Below, in pieces: positions 48,732-60,808 of a stretch of DNA of 64,000 bases (positions within the stretch are counted from its first letter, which is position 1; each line of letters begins with the position of its first letter). The DNA is from Apostichopus japonicus. Taxonomy: Eukaryota; Echinodermata; Holothuroidea; Aspidochirotida; Stichopodidae. The DNA lies in NCBI RefSeq assembly GCF_037975245.1, contig NC_092581.1, forward strand, positions 12,611,303-12,675,302, read 5' to 3'. Position numbers and translations under genes: made by a program. The notes under the pieces were generated by a model. It searched no databases. It saw nothing but the letters and a program-made list of their open reading frames with translations, and was not told where the DNA came from.

Positions 48732-50137
48732 GAATTACCTGAATCGTGTGCATATGTGGTGGTTCAGTCTGCTTTGTATAAAGTTGATGTATTCAGGATG
48801 GTGAATTTATCTTTTTCCTTAGTTATACTTCATAGACACGGAATAGTAATTGAACAGATGGCTGAAATAAAGGGCGTGAAACTGAGTTGATAATATTGTG
48901 TGTATTTACCTGTCAAACGCTTTCAAACATCAAAGCCCTTACAAATAAATGCATCTGTTTGTAAAACAATGATCACAGCTTAACAAAAAAGTCGGCAAAT
49001 AGCATACAGAGTCAGACTGTGCAAATAAAACAAATATATTCAGCTCTAATTTAGAAAATACGGGTAATATACATAAAGGCATAAAAAGCCCTCTATTTTT
49101 GTTTTCGTCTGATGTATGTTGTTTTGTCTCCCTTTCTTTTCTCAATTGTTCTATAGTTTCTTATTTTATTTACGAGCATTCTATTATAACTATAAAGTTT
49201 ACCTGTAAATAAAAGCTTCGACAAAAACTCGAGAAGAGGATGTTTCACGTCATGATGTTAAACACTGATTTTCGTACGGAACTGATATTTGTGAGTTCAG
49301 CTTTGAGAACCACAGTCAAGCTTTCGAATGCGATGATTCGCGGAGAGAGGGAAAGCGAGAGAGAGGTGGAGAGCAGGCGGGATGGTTCATCCAGTTGATG
49401 TGCGTAATGTGCTCATCCAATAAATTCGACAGTAAATTACTAGATTTGTGCCCGTTTGAATAAATTAGATATTGATCCTTTAGTTGCAAAAAAAAATATT
49501 TAGTTCAACTTCTATATCGTTTAAACGATTCTTATAGAATTAACAGGGCATTATAGAACTATATATGTAGCAGGCCAGTTCGCATGCACTCGACCGTGTT
49601 TGCAAGGCAAACTCCTGCCGCCGCGAAAAATATAATCAAACAAATTTATTATGGGGCTATTGCATCATTGTCAATATACTGTGAGGATAAAGTCAGATTA
49701 ATAACCGGGATAGTTTACTTTAAACACACACTTAAGGACACATTAGCCTGTATATGGTAACACGGCATCAAAACAGATTCATATATATGAGTGGGTATTT
49801 ATAGCGATTAAAACTATATGGTGAAATTATATACCAATCTGTATTGGGTCTTTGCGATATAAAAAATACGAAAGTATTCTAGATTAGAAACTATGGGTGT
49901 GACTGCCCATGGTATGAATATCTGATACCCCAGACTCATAATTCCACGCTCAAAACGTTAAACTGATGGTGATGGTGATGATGATGATATATACTTTTAG
50001 TACAAAAGTGTAATATCTTTATTTTATTTTTTATTCCGCATGTATGTCTTCAAGCTTACACTTTGTATTGAATTAGTTTTCAAACTCACAAGAATGTATG
50101 GAACGTATATATGGGAGAAACGAAGGCTTAAAAAAGG
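48730..50137. other. Intergenic
   Basis: AT-rich with a short (GATGGT)n patch near 49965. No gene is supported. Confidence 0.4.
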
Positions 50138-50285
50138 GAGGGGTCTGGTACGTATAATTGTCCCAGGTGCCCGACTTGTCTCGGTGGCGGCATTGTCCCC
50201 GAAGTTGAACGACTTGTACCGGTAACGTTATTGTCCCCGGTGCCCGACTTGTACCGGTGACGCTATTGTCTCAGGACGCCGTTTA
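50138..50285. repeat. Tandem repeat, about 45-50 bp x3
   Basis: Three diverged units with attgtccc, ggtgcccgacttgt and ccggtgacg. Lies upstream of the sulfotransferase exon. Confidence 0.6.
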
Positions 50286-50724
50286 CTGAGAACGAGACAA
50301 TTTTGGAGTAATAATTTTTTAAAAAGTAATTTGTTTGAGCAAGCTGCAACTATTTATAATTTAACGGTACATCTTTGTATAATGTTTTAAGTGATATATG
50401 TGGTCAGAATAATCTCGAAGAAAAAGAAGCTTTACTAAGAATGTTAACATATAGCAAAACAATATTTATAACGGCAGAACCATGTAAATTGTGATGACGT
50501 ACCATATTAAGTCCACTATATAGGATTATGTGGTATTACTTGTACAACAGATGGTTAGCTGCTCTGTGATTTTAAACATTCAACAATTTTGTAGAGGTCA
50601 AAGGTCAATATGTTTGAAATTTGAATCATGAATAGTTTGAACAGCTTTGTTGCAAATAGTCTATTTGCTCTTATCTTGCGAAATGTATTCGTAAACGTTT
50701 GGGGAGGTAAAAACTTTGAAGGGA

Positions 50725-50806
50725 TTTTTCGCAGAAGGCGGGATCTTTGCGCAGGAGGCTGGATTTTTCGCAGGAGGCTGGATTTTTCGCAGGAGACTGG
50801 ATTTTT
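50725..50806. repeat. Tandem repeat, about 20 bp x4
   Basis: Units of cgcaggaggctggatttttc at about 50733-50806 with substitutions in the first and last copies. Confidence 0.75.
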
Positions 50807-50957
50807 ATGACAACTGATTTCTTGGTGTATTGGTAGCGTTACCTACATAGGCGTAGGAGCCCAATTTGATTGGGGGGGGGGGGCTGTAACGACTTGCACG
50901 AAAAATATAACCAAAGCATGACGTATATCTCCATCATTTTTTTTTTTATATTTTCAG

Positions 50958-51993
50958 TTCTATTCTTCATCCACTAACACCGGACGCTAGGCCATCCTAC
51001 TCTTGCCAACCAGTCAATAATTTCGTCTTCGTTAAGACGCACAAAACCGGAAGTACTACACTGCGCTCTATAACGTCACGTTACGGATACACACGTGACC
51101 TCTCCTTCCTGCTAAGCAACGACGGCCGAATAGGACATTTTAATGGCATCTCTCTCCGTTATTCTTCAGAGTCGTCTAATTTTTTGCCACCGTTAGGGGT
51201 GAAGAAGAATGATTTTCCAAACTACCAGAATTATAACATATCCAACGTTCACCTCAAGTACAACAGACGGAGCTTGGATAAATTTATGTACAGACGACAC
51301 AATTTAACGTTATTCACCATTTTGAGAACGCCGGAGGAACAATGGTTGTCATGGTTTCAGTATTACAAAAAGTACACCAAAGTTGGTTTCAAAGCTGATG
51401 GTATTTCGGAAGCTGCCATGCCCTACATCGAGAGGTTAGAAAAGGAAAATGGCGATTTTAACCAACAGTCTAGAGACCTCGGTATCAATGACAAGAAACA
51501 TTTTAACGACACCTTATTAAGAGAAACGGTGACAGAAATGACCAAAGATTTTAATTTAGTCATGATCACCGAATATTTTGATGAATCATTAATATTACTG
51601 AGAAAGATGATGTGTTGGACCTTCGAAGATATTTTGTACGTTTCAAAGAGAAAACAGCCAATGAAAACTCAGTTCCCTGATGACGTCAAGGAGAAGCTTT
51701 ACCAGTACAACCACGCGGATGTTTACATTTACGAATATTTTAACCGAACTCTTTGGAGAAAGATCGAAGAATATGGTCCAAGTTTTAAAGGGGAATTGAG
51801 ATATTTCAGGCAACTTTTGACTAAGAAGCAGAATGAATGTATCGGCCAAAATTCGACAACCAACGGCAGAAGGGAATTTGTGGAGTATCACAGTTTACAG
51901 AATACGTCAGAATTTTGCGAGTTGTACGTCAACGAAAACTTTCAATTGGATAGTAAAATTTATAGAAAGCAAGGTGGTATAGGTAATATGTGA
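50958..51993 (+). CDS. Galactose-3-O-sulfotransferase, terminal exon (5' part not found)
   Basis: Golgi sulfotransferase family that moves sulfate from PAPS to the 3-hydroxyl of terminal galactose on glycolipids or glycans (GAL3ST1-4; cerebroside sulfotransferase family). After acceptor ttttcag the exon is open for 344 codons to TGA at 51991-51993, entering with one leftover base. Evidence: the 5'-phosphosulfate loop VFVKTHKTGSTT near the start (51028-51063), the 3'-phosphate-binding segment LFTILRTPEEQWLSWFQYY (51310-51366), and N-glycosylation sites. Family members are about 400-480 residues, so the N-terminal cytoplasmic tail and membrane anchor are missing and must be in an upstream exon that I could not place. 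No ATG is needed at the exon start. Which GAL3ST paralogue it is cannot be decided here. Confidence 0.85.
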
Positions 51994-53673
51994 TGTAGGC
52001 CTATATTATACGTTTCTTTGTGTTGGGGATAGGGGGGGGGATGGGGAATAAGGGAAAATTGGTCAAATTTCAAATGATGTGAGCTTGAAAAGTAAATACC
52101 TGATTCTCTATACAGATAAGTAAATTTGGCCTTAAATCGGCTTTTTTGAGTAGTTAAGCTGTTGATAATTTATTTTAATTTTTTTTTTTTTTTTTTAAAA
52201 GATGCTAAAATCTAAAAAGAATGAACGTCATTGTCTTGACTAGTCAAATTGCATGTTAAACATGCATGTTAAAAAGAAACCAAAAAATGAATTATAAGAG
52301 AGCTTATACATGTTGACCCAACGTTTATCGTATTAAAGTAAAATATTAACATGTCACTATACACAGAGGTATCATTTACCAACGACCAGAAATGAAAACA
52401 GTACGTCAAACTGAGTTTGTTTGTATTTTGCTATATTCATTATAGTATTTTTAAAGTATTTTCCGGAGGTTGGTGTAAGGGAGGGAGTGGGCGGATTTAT
52501 GAGGAGAATCCCTCAAACCATTCCATCATCCGTTAGATTCTATTTCTCATTATTTTCTTTATTTTTGTGTGTGTTAACCTAAAGATTATAGTACAACGAT
52601 GTGTAGTATTATGTGTATAGTATTATAAGTTATAATTATGCTTTTAGTTTGATATTTCTTCATTTTCATTTCATGGTCTTTTCAAGAGCAAAAACATAAA
52701 TAAAACACGACATGCCAGCCGAGGAGTATTATGGTTTGTATGTGTCTGTCTCTGTGTGTATGTGTCTGTCTGCGTATGTGTATGTATAAAAGGATTTTGA
52801 CACAAATTTTTCCATTACAAATACCATCTCTGAAAAACTGTTCGACTTTTAAAAGTATCTTCTATACTCTGACGGCTGAAATTCATTTTTTTTTTGACAA
52901 AACCTACGGTTGCATCTTCAAGTCATAATCACACTTTGTTAGCAGTTTTTTTCTTTTCGTCTCGTGAACTGCATGGATGCAAACTATAAAAAAAAAAATT
53001 GGTAATGTCATCATAGCATTTGAGCTTAAAAAGTCTTGGTTTGACATTATAGTGCACTAAAACATTTACCAGGGATAAGGAAAATTCTTAAACAAGCAAG
53101 TTACTGACTGTTGCTAAATGGAGAGAACACTGACGACTAAGGATAAACCAGCAACAATAACACAGCGGGAAAGTAACCTATTTATACTGAGGATCTGCCA
53201 TAATGACGTCACAGACCATTTTCTATGGTACACTTCCTGGGGGAAGAAAAAGTTTTTCTTGGAAAAATTATTTGACATTGAAGCAGAGTTATAGGAACAT
53301 AATATTGAGATAGGGGGTTTTATCTAACCCTTACAACGCGAAAAGCCGATATGGCGGCTTCCCTGTGAAAGTACAACGAGAGGGCAATCCATGGAGTTCC
53401 AGATATCATCTCCTCCATAACGGAAGCTTTTAATCTCAATTGATCTTTTTTCCTCGACCTTAAACACCAAAATCTGCATTATTTTAAAATTAATGCATTT
53501 CCTTACATGTTGACAAGCAGAAAATGGTTAAAACCCAATTTAAGTTACTTGACCTTTGACCTCTTACCTATGAGACATCAATCACGCAGTCACGAGTTAA
53601 GCAGTTTGAACGTGATCGGCCTTACGGTTTAGGAGGAGTTCGCGACACGCTTGACCTTAAGGGCTTAAGTTCT
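51994..53673. other. Sulfotransferase 3' flank
   Basis: G run at about 52030; candidate polyadenylation signal AATAAA at 52698-52703; a TGTGTCTG-rich low-complexity patch at 52735-52790. The remainder has no supportable gene. Confidence 0.45.
52698..52703 (+). promoter_or_regulatory. Possible polyadenylation signal
   Basis: AATAAA about 700 bp after the sulfotransferase stop, followed by T- and GT-rich DNA. Confidence 0.4.
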
Positions 53674-55428
53674 TGAACTTCTCTCTAGTTATACCCGTCA
53701 TTAGATAGCTGACACGTCTCCAAGTTCTCTCTAGCTAAGCCCATCATTGGATAGTTGACACGTTTCCAAGTTCTCTTTAGCTATTATACTCACGATCAGA
53801 TAGCTGAAACGTTTCCAAGTTCTATCTAGCTATACCGGTCATTGGATAGCTGCCACGTTTTCAAGTTCTGTCTTCCTATGCCTATCATTAGATAGTTGAC
53901 ACGTTTCCAAGTTCTCTCGAGCTAAACCCGTCATTGGATAGCTGACACGTTTCCAAGTTCTCTCTAGCTAAACCCATCATCGGATAGCTGACACGTTTCC
54001 AAGTTATCTCTGGCTATACCCATCATCGGATAGCTGACACGTTTCCAAGTTCTCTTTAGCTATGACCACCATCAGATAGCTGACACGTTTCCAAGTTCTT
54101 TCTAGGTATACCCGTCATTAGATAGCTGACAGGTTTCCAAGTTAACTCTAGCTATACCCATCATCGGATAGCTGACACGTTTCCAAGTTCTCTCTAGCTA
54201 AACCCATCATTGGATAGCTGACACGTTTCCAAGTTCTCTTAAGCTATACCACCATCAGATAGCTGACACGTTTCCAAGTTCTTTCTAGGTATACCCGTCA
54301 TTAGATAGCTGACACGTTTCCAAGTTCTCTCTAGCTATACCCACCATCAGATAGCTGAAACTTTTCCAAGTTCTCTCTAGCTATACCCGTCAATGGATAG
54401 CTGACACTTTCCAAGTTCTCTCTATCTATACCCATCATCGGATAGCTGACACGTTCCCAAGTTCTCTCTAGCTAAACCAATCATTGGATAGTTGACACGT
54501 TTCCAAGTTCTATTTAGCTATGACCACCATCAGATAGCTGAAAGGTTTCCAAGTTCTATCTAGCTATCCCCATCATTGGATAGTTGACACGTGACCAAGT
54601 TCTCTTTAGCTAGACCCACCATCAGATAGCTGACACGTTTCCAAGTTCTCTCTAGCTATACCCGTCATTAGATAGCTGACCCGTTTCCAAGTTCTCTCTA
54701 GCTAAGCCCATCATTGGATAGTTGACACGTTTCCAAGTTCTCTTTAGCTACGACCACCATCAGATAGCTGAAACGTTTCCAAGTTCTCTCTAGCTATACC
54801 CGTCAATGGATAGCTGACACTTTCCATGTTCGCTCTATCTATACCCATCATCGGATAGCTGACACGTTTCCTAGTTCTCTCTAGCTAAACCAATCATTGG
54901 ATAGTTGACACGTTTCCAAGTTCTCTTTAGCTATGACCACCATCAGATAGCTGAAAGGTTTCCAAGTTCTCTCTAGCTATCCCCATAACTGGATAGTTGA
55001 CATGTGACCAAGTTCTCTTTAGCTAGACCCATCATCAGATAGCTGACACGTTTCCAAGTTCTCTCTAGCTATACCCGTCATTAGATAGCTGACACGTTTC
55101 CAAGTTCTCTCTAGCTAAACTCATCATTGGATAGTTGACACGTTTCCAAGTTCTCTTTAGCTAGACCCACCATCAGATAGCTGAAAGGTTTCCAAGTTCT
55201 CTCTAGCTATACCCGTCATTAGATAGCTGACACGTTTCCAAGTTCTCTTTAGCTAAACCCATCATTGGATAGTTGACACGTTTCCAAGTTCTCTCTAGCT
55301 AAACCCATCATCGGATAGCTGACACGTTTCAAAGTTCTCTTTATCTATACCCACCATTAGATAGCTGACACGTTTTCAAGTTCTCTCCAGCTATCCCCAT
55401 CATTGGATAGCTGACAGGTTTCCGTACC
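53674..55428. repeat. Satellite array, 46-bp unit, about 38 copies
   Basis: Consensus ggatagctgacacgtttcca plus agttctctctagctatacccatcatt. I counted 38 occurrences of gatag[ct]tg at 44-48 bp intervals. Variants (tagttgacacg, ccaccatcagatag, cccgtcattagatag, gtgaccaagttc) recur in the same order, suggesting multi-unit higher-order repeats. A single degraded unit lies at about 55915-55962. No open frame crosses the array. Confidence 0.95.
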
Positions 55429-56387
55429 ATGCATGAACATGAAGATGTTATCTTATGTAATTTCCCGAAGTTTTCAAACAATGTCAGTGAAGCCTCGTTC
55501 AAAAGGGAAAGTAGCATTGCTCTTCAAAATTACAGAGACAGAACAAAGTTCATAGCCAGACAGGCAAAAGGGCAAACTTAAAAGACTTACAGAATATTTT
55601 CAAGTTTGATTGCAAACATGTAGGAAACATGTAAAGAAGGCGTAGTTACTGTTAATAAGTACCGAAATTGGACCTACTTGGCCAGTGTGACATTGTTCGT
55701 GATTTCGTGTCAAAATCTTTAATAGCAAATAAAAGATTAACCGCACTATTGTTTTCCGCACGAAATGTTCAGTCTTCAAGTCTTAATTAAGCCAGGAGTT
55801 TAGTGGTGGCGGATCATTCAAGCAGCTAAAAGCAAACCAAGACAACAAAAAACAACAAAAACAAAGCAAGGAGCCTATTTGTATGCAGGTTATGATTTTA
55901 TAGCTATTCACATTAGATAGAAGTTCTCACTAGCTAAACGCTGCCCATCATTGGATAGATCACAAGATGGCCTTTCATGCCACCATTAAATTTATCATGA
56001 TGGCGAAGATTTTTGCTATCAGAGCCTGAAGTCCTCGTCACTTGTAAACAAACCTCTTCACTCAGTGGTAAACAATTTTCGTACGCTGATCCTGGGAGGC
56101 CTAAAGGGGTTTAAGATTGCCTCAATGGACCCAATGTTTGCACCACATGTACTTCCACTCATGCTATTCAATATGCAAGCCACAAAAAAAAACAGATCCT
56201 GATTGATAACATATCACAAAAGTTGTTCTCCTATTGCATTTTAACCCTTTTCCTGCAGGAGAACATCCGCGCGGATTGAGACTCTAATAGGAGTATACCA
56301 CCATAACCGTGTCGCACCCATATAAATTGAACTACTTCTATGGTCGCACCACAATTAATTGCTCCCATTTATGGAACGCCAAAAGAA
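55429..56387. other. Intergenic
   Basis: Holds one decayed satellite unit (about 55915-55962); otherwise no gene or clear repeat. Confidence 0.5.
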
Positions 56388-56567
56388 CCTCAGGTGGCGT
56401 TGCTACCCTTAACAGGAGGTTCTACTACCCTAAACAGGAGGTGTTGCTACCCTAAACAGGTGGTGCTACTACCCTAACAAGAGATGCTACTATCCTAAAC
56501 AGGCGGTGCTACTTCCCTAAACAGGAGGTGTTAGTATCCTAAACATGAGTTGATACTACCCCGCAAC
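56388..56567. repeat. Tandem repeat, about 23-27 bp x7
   Basis: Units of aggaggtgttgctaccctaa with changes at several positions (ggtggtgctact, agatgctactat). Confidence 0.8.
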
Positions 56568-57435
56568 TACGACCCGTTGCTAAAGCAAACCGCAGTGAAG
56601 TATAATGTTTAATGCAGTACTACTCATGCCCCAATTTTACCTTCTCAACCTAGAGAATATTACCATATTTGTAATGTGAAAATCGTTTTATTGATTGCGT
56701 GCTGCTTTAAGAAATTACTGGTAAAAGTTATATCGATTGGGAAGCTGTTGCTAGTTGTCGACCATTCCGGGCCAGGCTAACAGAATAACATGTATAGAAT
56801 TTGTGTGAGGAGAAATTCGAATTATTATTTATTGTTTGTTCGCTCATCATGAGAATACGTAACTCTGCAAGACTGACAGATGTAAGAGGTAAAATACCAT
56901 TATTTTCCGACCGTGTATAGTTTTAAAAATAAGAAGATATAAAATAGAGCCATTATTTGTGGCGGGGTGTCATACCCCCAGAAGTCGATCAAAAAGAAAA
57001 GAAAAGGGGAAGCTGGCTCTTTGTGCCCCCTTACGCCCGATTTTCCCAGGTAACGGTGATATCACAAGTATATCTAGTTTCGCCATCTGCAATGTGTTTA
57101 CGGAATATGGGATCGAAAACATGTTGACATGAATTTGCACTATACACTCATTTGGATTTTTGCACGGTTAGTTCTTATTATTCGAACAGTACGCTGATAG
57201 GAGGAGGAACTGATGTAGGCGTAATGGGTTAAGTATCTCCTTAATAATTTGGTAAAATACAAGCCTTAACAGAGAATGAAGGGAATAAATTTCCAAATTT
57301 TTGCAATTTCAGAGTAATCCCCTTTTCTGCAGTTATGTTTGTGCTTCAAAATTGCTATGAAAGACAAGTACTGTCTGAAAATGCTACCCACATTTCCATC
57401 TAATACTATACAGTGTACACAATGGGAAATAAATT

Positions 57436-57745
57436 TCTATGTTCCCCTCTTGGGGGAATCGTGATGCACAGCTGACGATGATCACACAGTCACGGTCTCT
57501 ATACAAGGGGACATGGGTTGAAAGCTGCTCAGTCGGTACGTTGTTTTTTTTTTCGTGTCCAGGTTCTTTCCTGGGTGCCTTTTTAAGAAAGTAGCTAATG
57601 TGTAGCATTATGTTCCCCTTCCGGGGGAATCGTGATACACACTTGGCGATGATCACACAGTCTCAGTATTGATGTAAAGGGACTGGGGTTGAGAGCTGCT
57701 CAGTCGGTTCGTTGTTTGATACCCAGGTTCTGTCCTGCAGGTGAC
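57436..57745. repeat. Direct duplication, about 140-150 bp x2
   Basis: Copies at about 57436-57580 and 57608-57745 share tgttcccct..gggggaatcg, gatgatcacacagtc, gctgctcagtcgg and ccaggttct. Frames on the minus strand through it are repeat-derived. Confidence 0.75.
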
Positions 57746-59500
57746 TTTCCTGAAAAATCGAAACAGTCGCTTCTCGACCTTTCGGATAAGATCATGTGTA
57801 GAATCCGTCTCTAAGGGTATCTGCCGAGTCTGCCCAAAACGTATAACGTGTACCCTGATATTAGTTGAATTTTTCTTGTTTCTCACGGTTTATGGTAGTA
57901 AGATTTTGTTTCACTTCATGATATTACGTTACAATAAACGTTGTGTATACCTCGCTTCAAGGATGCGCCTAACGTAGTATGTAATGTGATATGACGTAAA
58001 CTTTGAACAGACTGACCAATCATGAAACAGTAAGTCATTTCTTAATAAGCTACATATATCTTATGCCGAATAATTTGTTATTTCTGAATGTATGCTATTT
58101 TAGAGTTCTAACATTTATCGTAAGTGATACATTTTCGCAATTAGTTGAAATAACCATCATGATGAAGGTTTTGCTTATATTAAGCTATTTTGTGTGGTAC
58201 AAATTACTGTAAGTTGTTACGTGACAATATAGGCTGGATCAAACTACTGGTATGTCATAGTTTTTTCTCTCTCTTGTACGATGACAATTTGTTCTTGTAC
58301 AAGGTTCATTATTTCTGTACATCTTGGTGCACTGTGCACGGTGTATACGGTGCACGCTGTACTGTGCACAATGCATGGTACACAACTGACAAGTCCTAAC
58401 CACCATATGGTAGCTGAAGGCTCAGTGGGCTATCATTCAACATTTGCCACCGTGACCGATTAGATTTTAAGCTAGAAGAGCACAAAGATTCGCATATTGC
58501 TCCGTGCACGACCCACCAGCCAGCTGTCGCTGTGGAACCTTCTTGTTTTTAAAATACCTTAAATTACCTAATTCAATCCTCCAGATATTTAGACCATCAT
58601 TAGTTTATTTCATCCTCTTCAATATCCAAGCATCCAAACAGAATGGTGATGACTCATCAAACGCCAAAAAAAATCAATACAGTATGTCACCATAGGGCTA
58701 TTTTCCGGCAATGGTTTACCCCTCAGACTGACGTGCCCTACTCTATAATTGTGATGTGACTACCTATAATAGTGCCCACCGCTCCATGCATAATTAATGT
58801 CATCGTTTATCTTACACACCCTTTAATGCTAAAACGATGAGCCTATCGGCTGTGACTTCATTCCGGACATATATAATTATTAACTTGAACGGGGCCCGTA
58901 GCCAGCTAGTCAAATTTGGAGGGGCAGAGTGTTTGTTTGGAGGGCAGAATTTTTGTTTGAGGGGGGCATTTGCACTAGGGTCACACATCCGGAGTCTTAT
59001 GTATGCTAAGTTCTCCCATACCGCCCTCATTTCGTTTCCGCCTAATTGCGTCCTGCAGCTTTGAGTTCTCAGCTTATCTTTGGTCAATTGGCCTTTGAAC
59101 ACACCGCCATAAATGTAGCTTCTATACATGGAATGATATAAGATTGGCGAAACAGCGTTATAGACTTGAACAAAGAAATGCAATACAACACAATAACAAT
59201 ATATAGAGGATCAGGCCCTCCATTTCTGTTCTTTTTTCGTCTTAACAAGAAACAGCTCTATGACCGTTTATGTATGCACAGGTGGACGTGTCAGTTATTT
59301 TTAACTATAGAGAATTAATATAATAATGAAGTTTCGTTGTGTAAACCACACGGAATGTGATGAACCGTAGCGCCTTTACAATATTTACTGTTCTCTGGGT
59401 TTTGAATAGACTTGACTCCATACTTGCTTGCTTGTTTGTGCATGATGTGAGAAAGGACCATTACACTATTCGTCACGGTATAATTTGAAGGTGCCAAAGT
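57746..59500. other. Intergenic, upstream of the fucosyltransferase
   Basis: A G-rich repeat fragment at about 58892-58980 (cccgtagccagctagtcaaa context). No gene or recognisable promoter element. Small frames at 57741-57977, 58003-58212 and 58190-58463 have no domain. Confidence 0.4.
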
Positions 59501-59941
59501 ATGGGTCAACGTCGTACTATTTTCGTTTGGTTTACTGCATGTGTTGTAGTCATTTTTGGTCTTCATTTCGGCAGCGAATACTACTTTGGGATGTACTATA
59601 CTTGCTACGACAACGAGGCCTTTCGAAAATATGATTCAGCAGTTCGGAGAGCCCAAAACGCATCGGAACCAGATGGTATTTGGCACGAATATTTCCTGGA
59701 CGAACTGGAGACTCGACATGGTTACAATCTATCGAAAGATGACCTGTTCGTAGCACATAAACGAGGCTTTTCTGTGTCACATTTTGATGTCTTCCCTGGT
59801 AGTGCTACGCTTCACGAGTCTTTCTCCAAACATGATCACAATGTAATACAAACTTGCGATAAAACAGTTTCCAACGTAAGCAAAGCGGCTCGCGAAATTA
59901 TTTTTCCCACTTCGACGCGGCCACATGGGCGTGGCTTATGA
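59501..59941 (+). CDS. Fucosyltransferase 5' part as now readable
   Basis: 146 codons from ATG: tail and anchor (MGQRRTIFVWFTACVVVIFG), then a stem with N-glycosylation sites. The last 16 codons (after ..SKAA) come from the inserted element, ending at TGA-free TAT/GGC then a stop at the frame end. Catalytic motifs are absent, so the product would be an inactive anchored stub. Confidence 0.7.
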   Translation: MGQRRTIFVWFTACVVVIFGLHFGSEYYFGMYYTCYDNEAFRKYDSAVRRAQNASEPDGIWHEYFLDELETRHGYNLSKDDLFVAHKRGFSVSHFDVFPGSATLHESFSKHDHNVIQTCDKTVSNVSKAAREIIFPTSTRPHGRGL

Positions 59942-60800
59942 ATACGTCACAGGCCGGCAAGTTTGTGACTTCGACTTCGAGCTCTTACGTATATAGCTCT
60001 TTAATTATATACTCAGCTAATATACTCAGGCCCAATATACTCAGGCCTAAGACATGACTTCATGAGATCCATGATGATGTGCGACTGCTTCTCCCAGTCA
60101 ATCGGGTCTTCTTGGAGCTCTTGAGGTAAATTCCATCACAAAATCAAACTGTGTTTGTTTATTAGATGTGTTATGAACCTCCCGTGTCAGGAAAAGTTTG
60201 GAAAAGAACCTCCCGTGACAGCAGGGTCTGGAAAAGTTATAAATGAACCTCCCGTGGTATTGATTATTACACTTCATATTACACCAGGTAGGCCCACTGA
60301 CCTTTCAATGCTAAAAACCTACAAAGATACATGTATTGTATTGTGCCCCATATTGTTTTATCCATCATTCTAAATTATTTGTTCATTTATAAATGAACCC
60401 CCTTTTAAACTGCAGTAAGGAGCCTACGTGCTTTCATCATTAGTTTACGTACGCTACTGGGTATTGTTACGGACTTGAAATATTCTACCCATTTTATTAA
60501 ACAGTTGTCACTTGCGTCTGTATTAACTATAACCAGAGAGCTGTTACTGTTAGAGTAGCAGCTCCCTGCTATAACTATGACTAAATAGCAATGTCCCTCT
60601 GTACTATACTATTTATTACACTGGTACGTGTACTAGAATCCCTGACATGTAACTTAATTGAGAACTTTCAGCACCCAAACAAACACCCGAGAGATGTCAC
60701 TGCATAGTCTGTGACGTAGACCAATAAGCCGTAACAACGACCGATAGTCCACGCCCATTATGCTAATATGGCCGCGTCGAAGTGGGAAAAATAATTTCGC
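59892..60800. mobile_element. 909-bp terminal-inverted-repeat element in the fucosyltransferase gene
   Basis: Perfect 32-bp terminal inverted repeats (59892-59923 and 60769-60800, starting gcgaaattatttttcccact). A perfect 9-bp target duplication aagcggctc flanks them (59883-59891, 60801-60809). The inverted match continues imperfectly inside (atgggcgtgg, acgtcaca). The interior has three tatactcag and three gaacctcccgtg direct repeats and no transposase. The 9-bp duplication suggests a Mutator- or Merlin-like family; the ends are not hAT-like. Confidence 0.9.
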
Positions 60801-60808
60801 AAGCGGCT

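Noticed and set aside
53674-55428. CRISPR array
   Set aside because: Units are contiguous 46-bp repeats without unique spacers, in a eukaryotic genome.
59892-60800. hAT assignment of the element in the fucosyltransferase gene
   Set aside because: The exact duplication is 9 bp and the ends begin GCGAAA, unlike the CA...TG, 8-bp elements elsewhere in the window.
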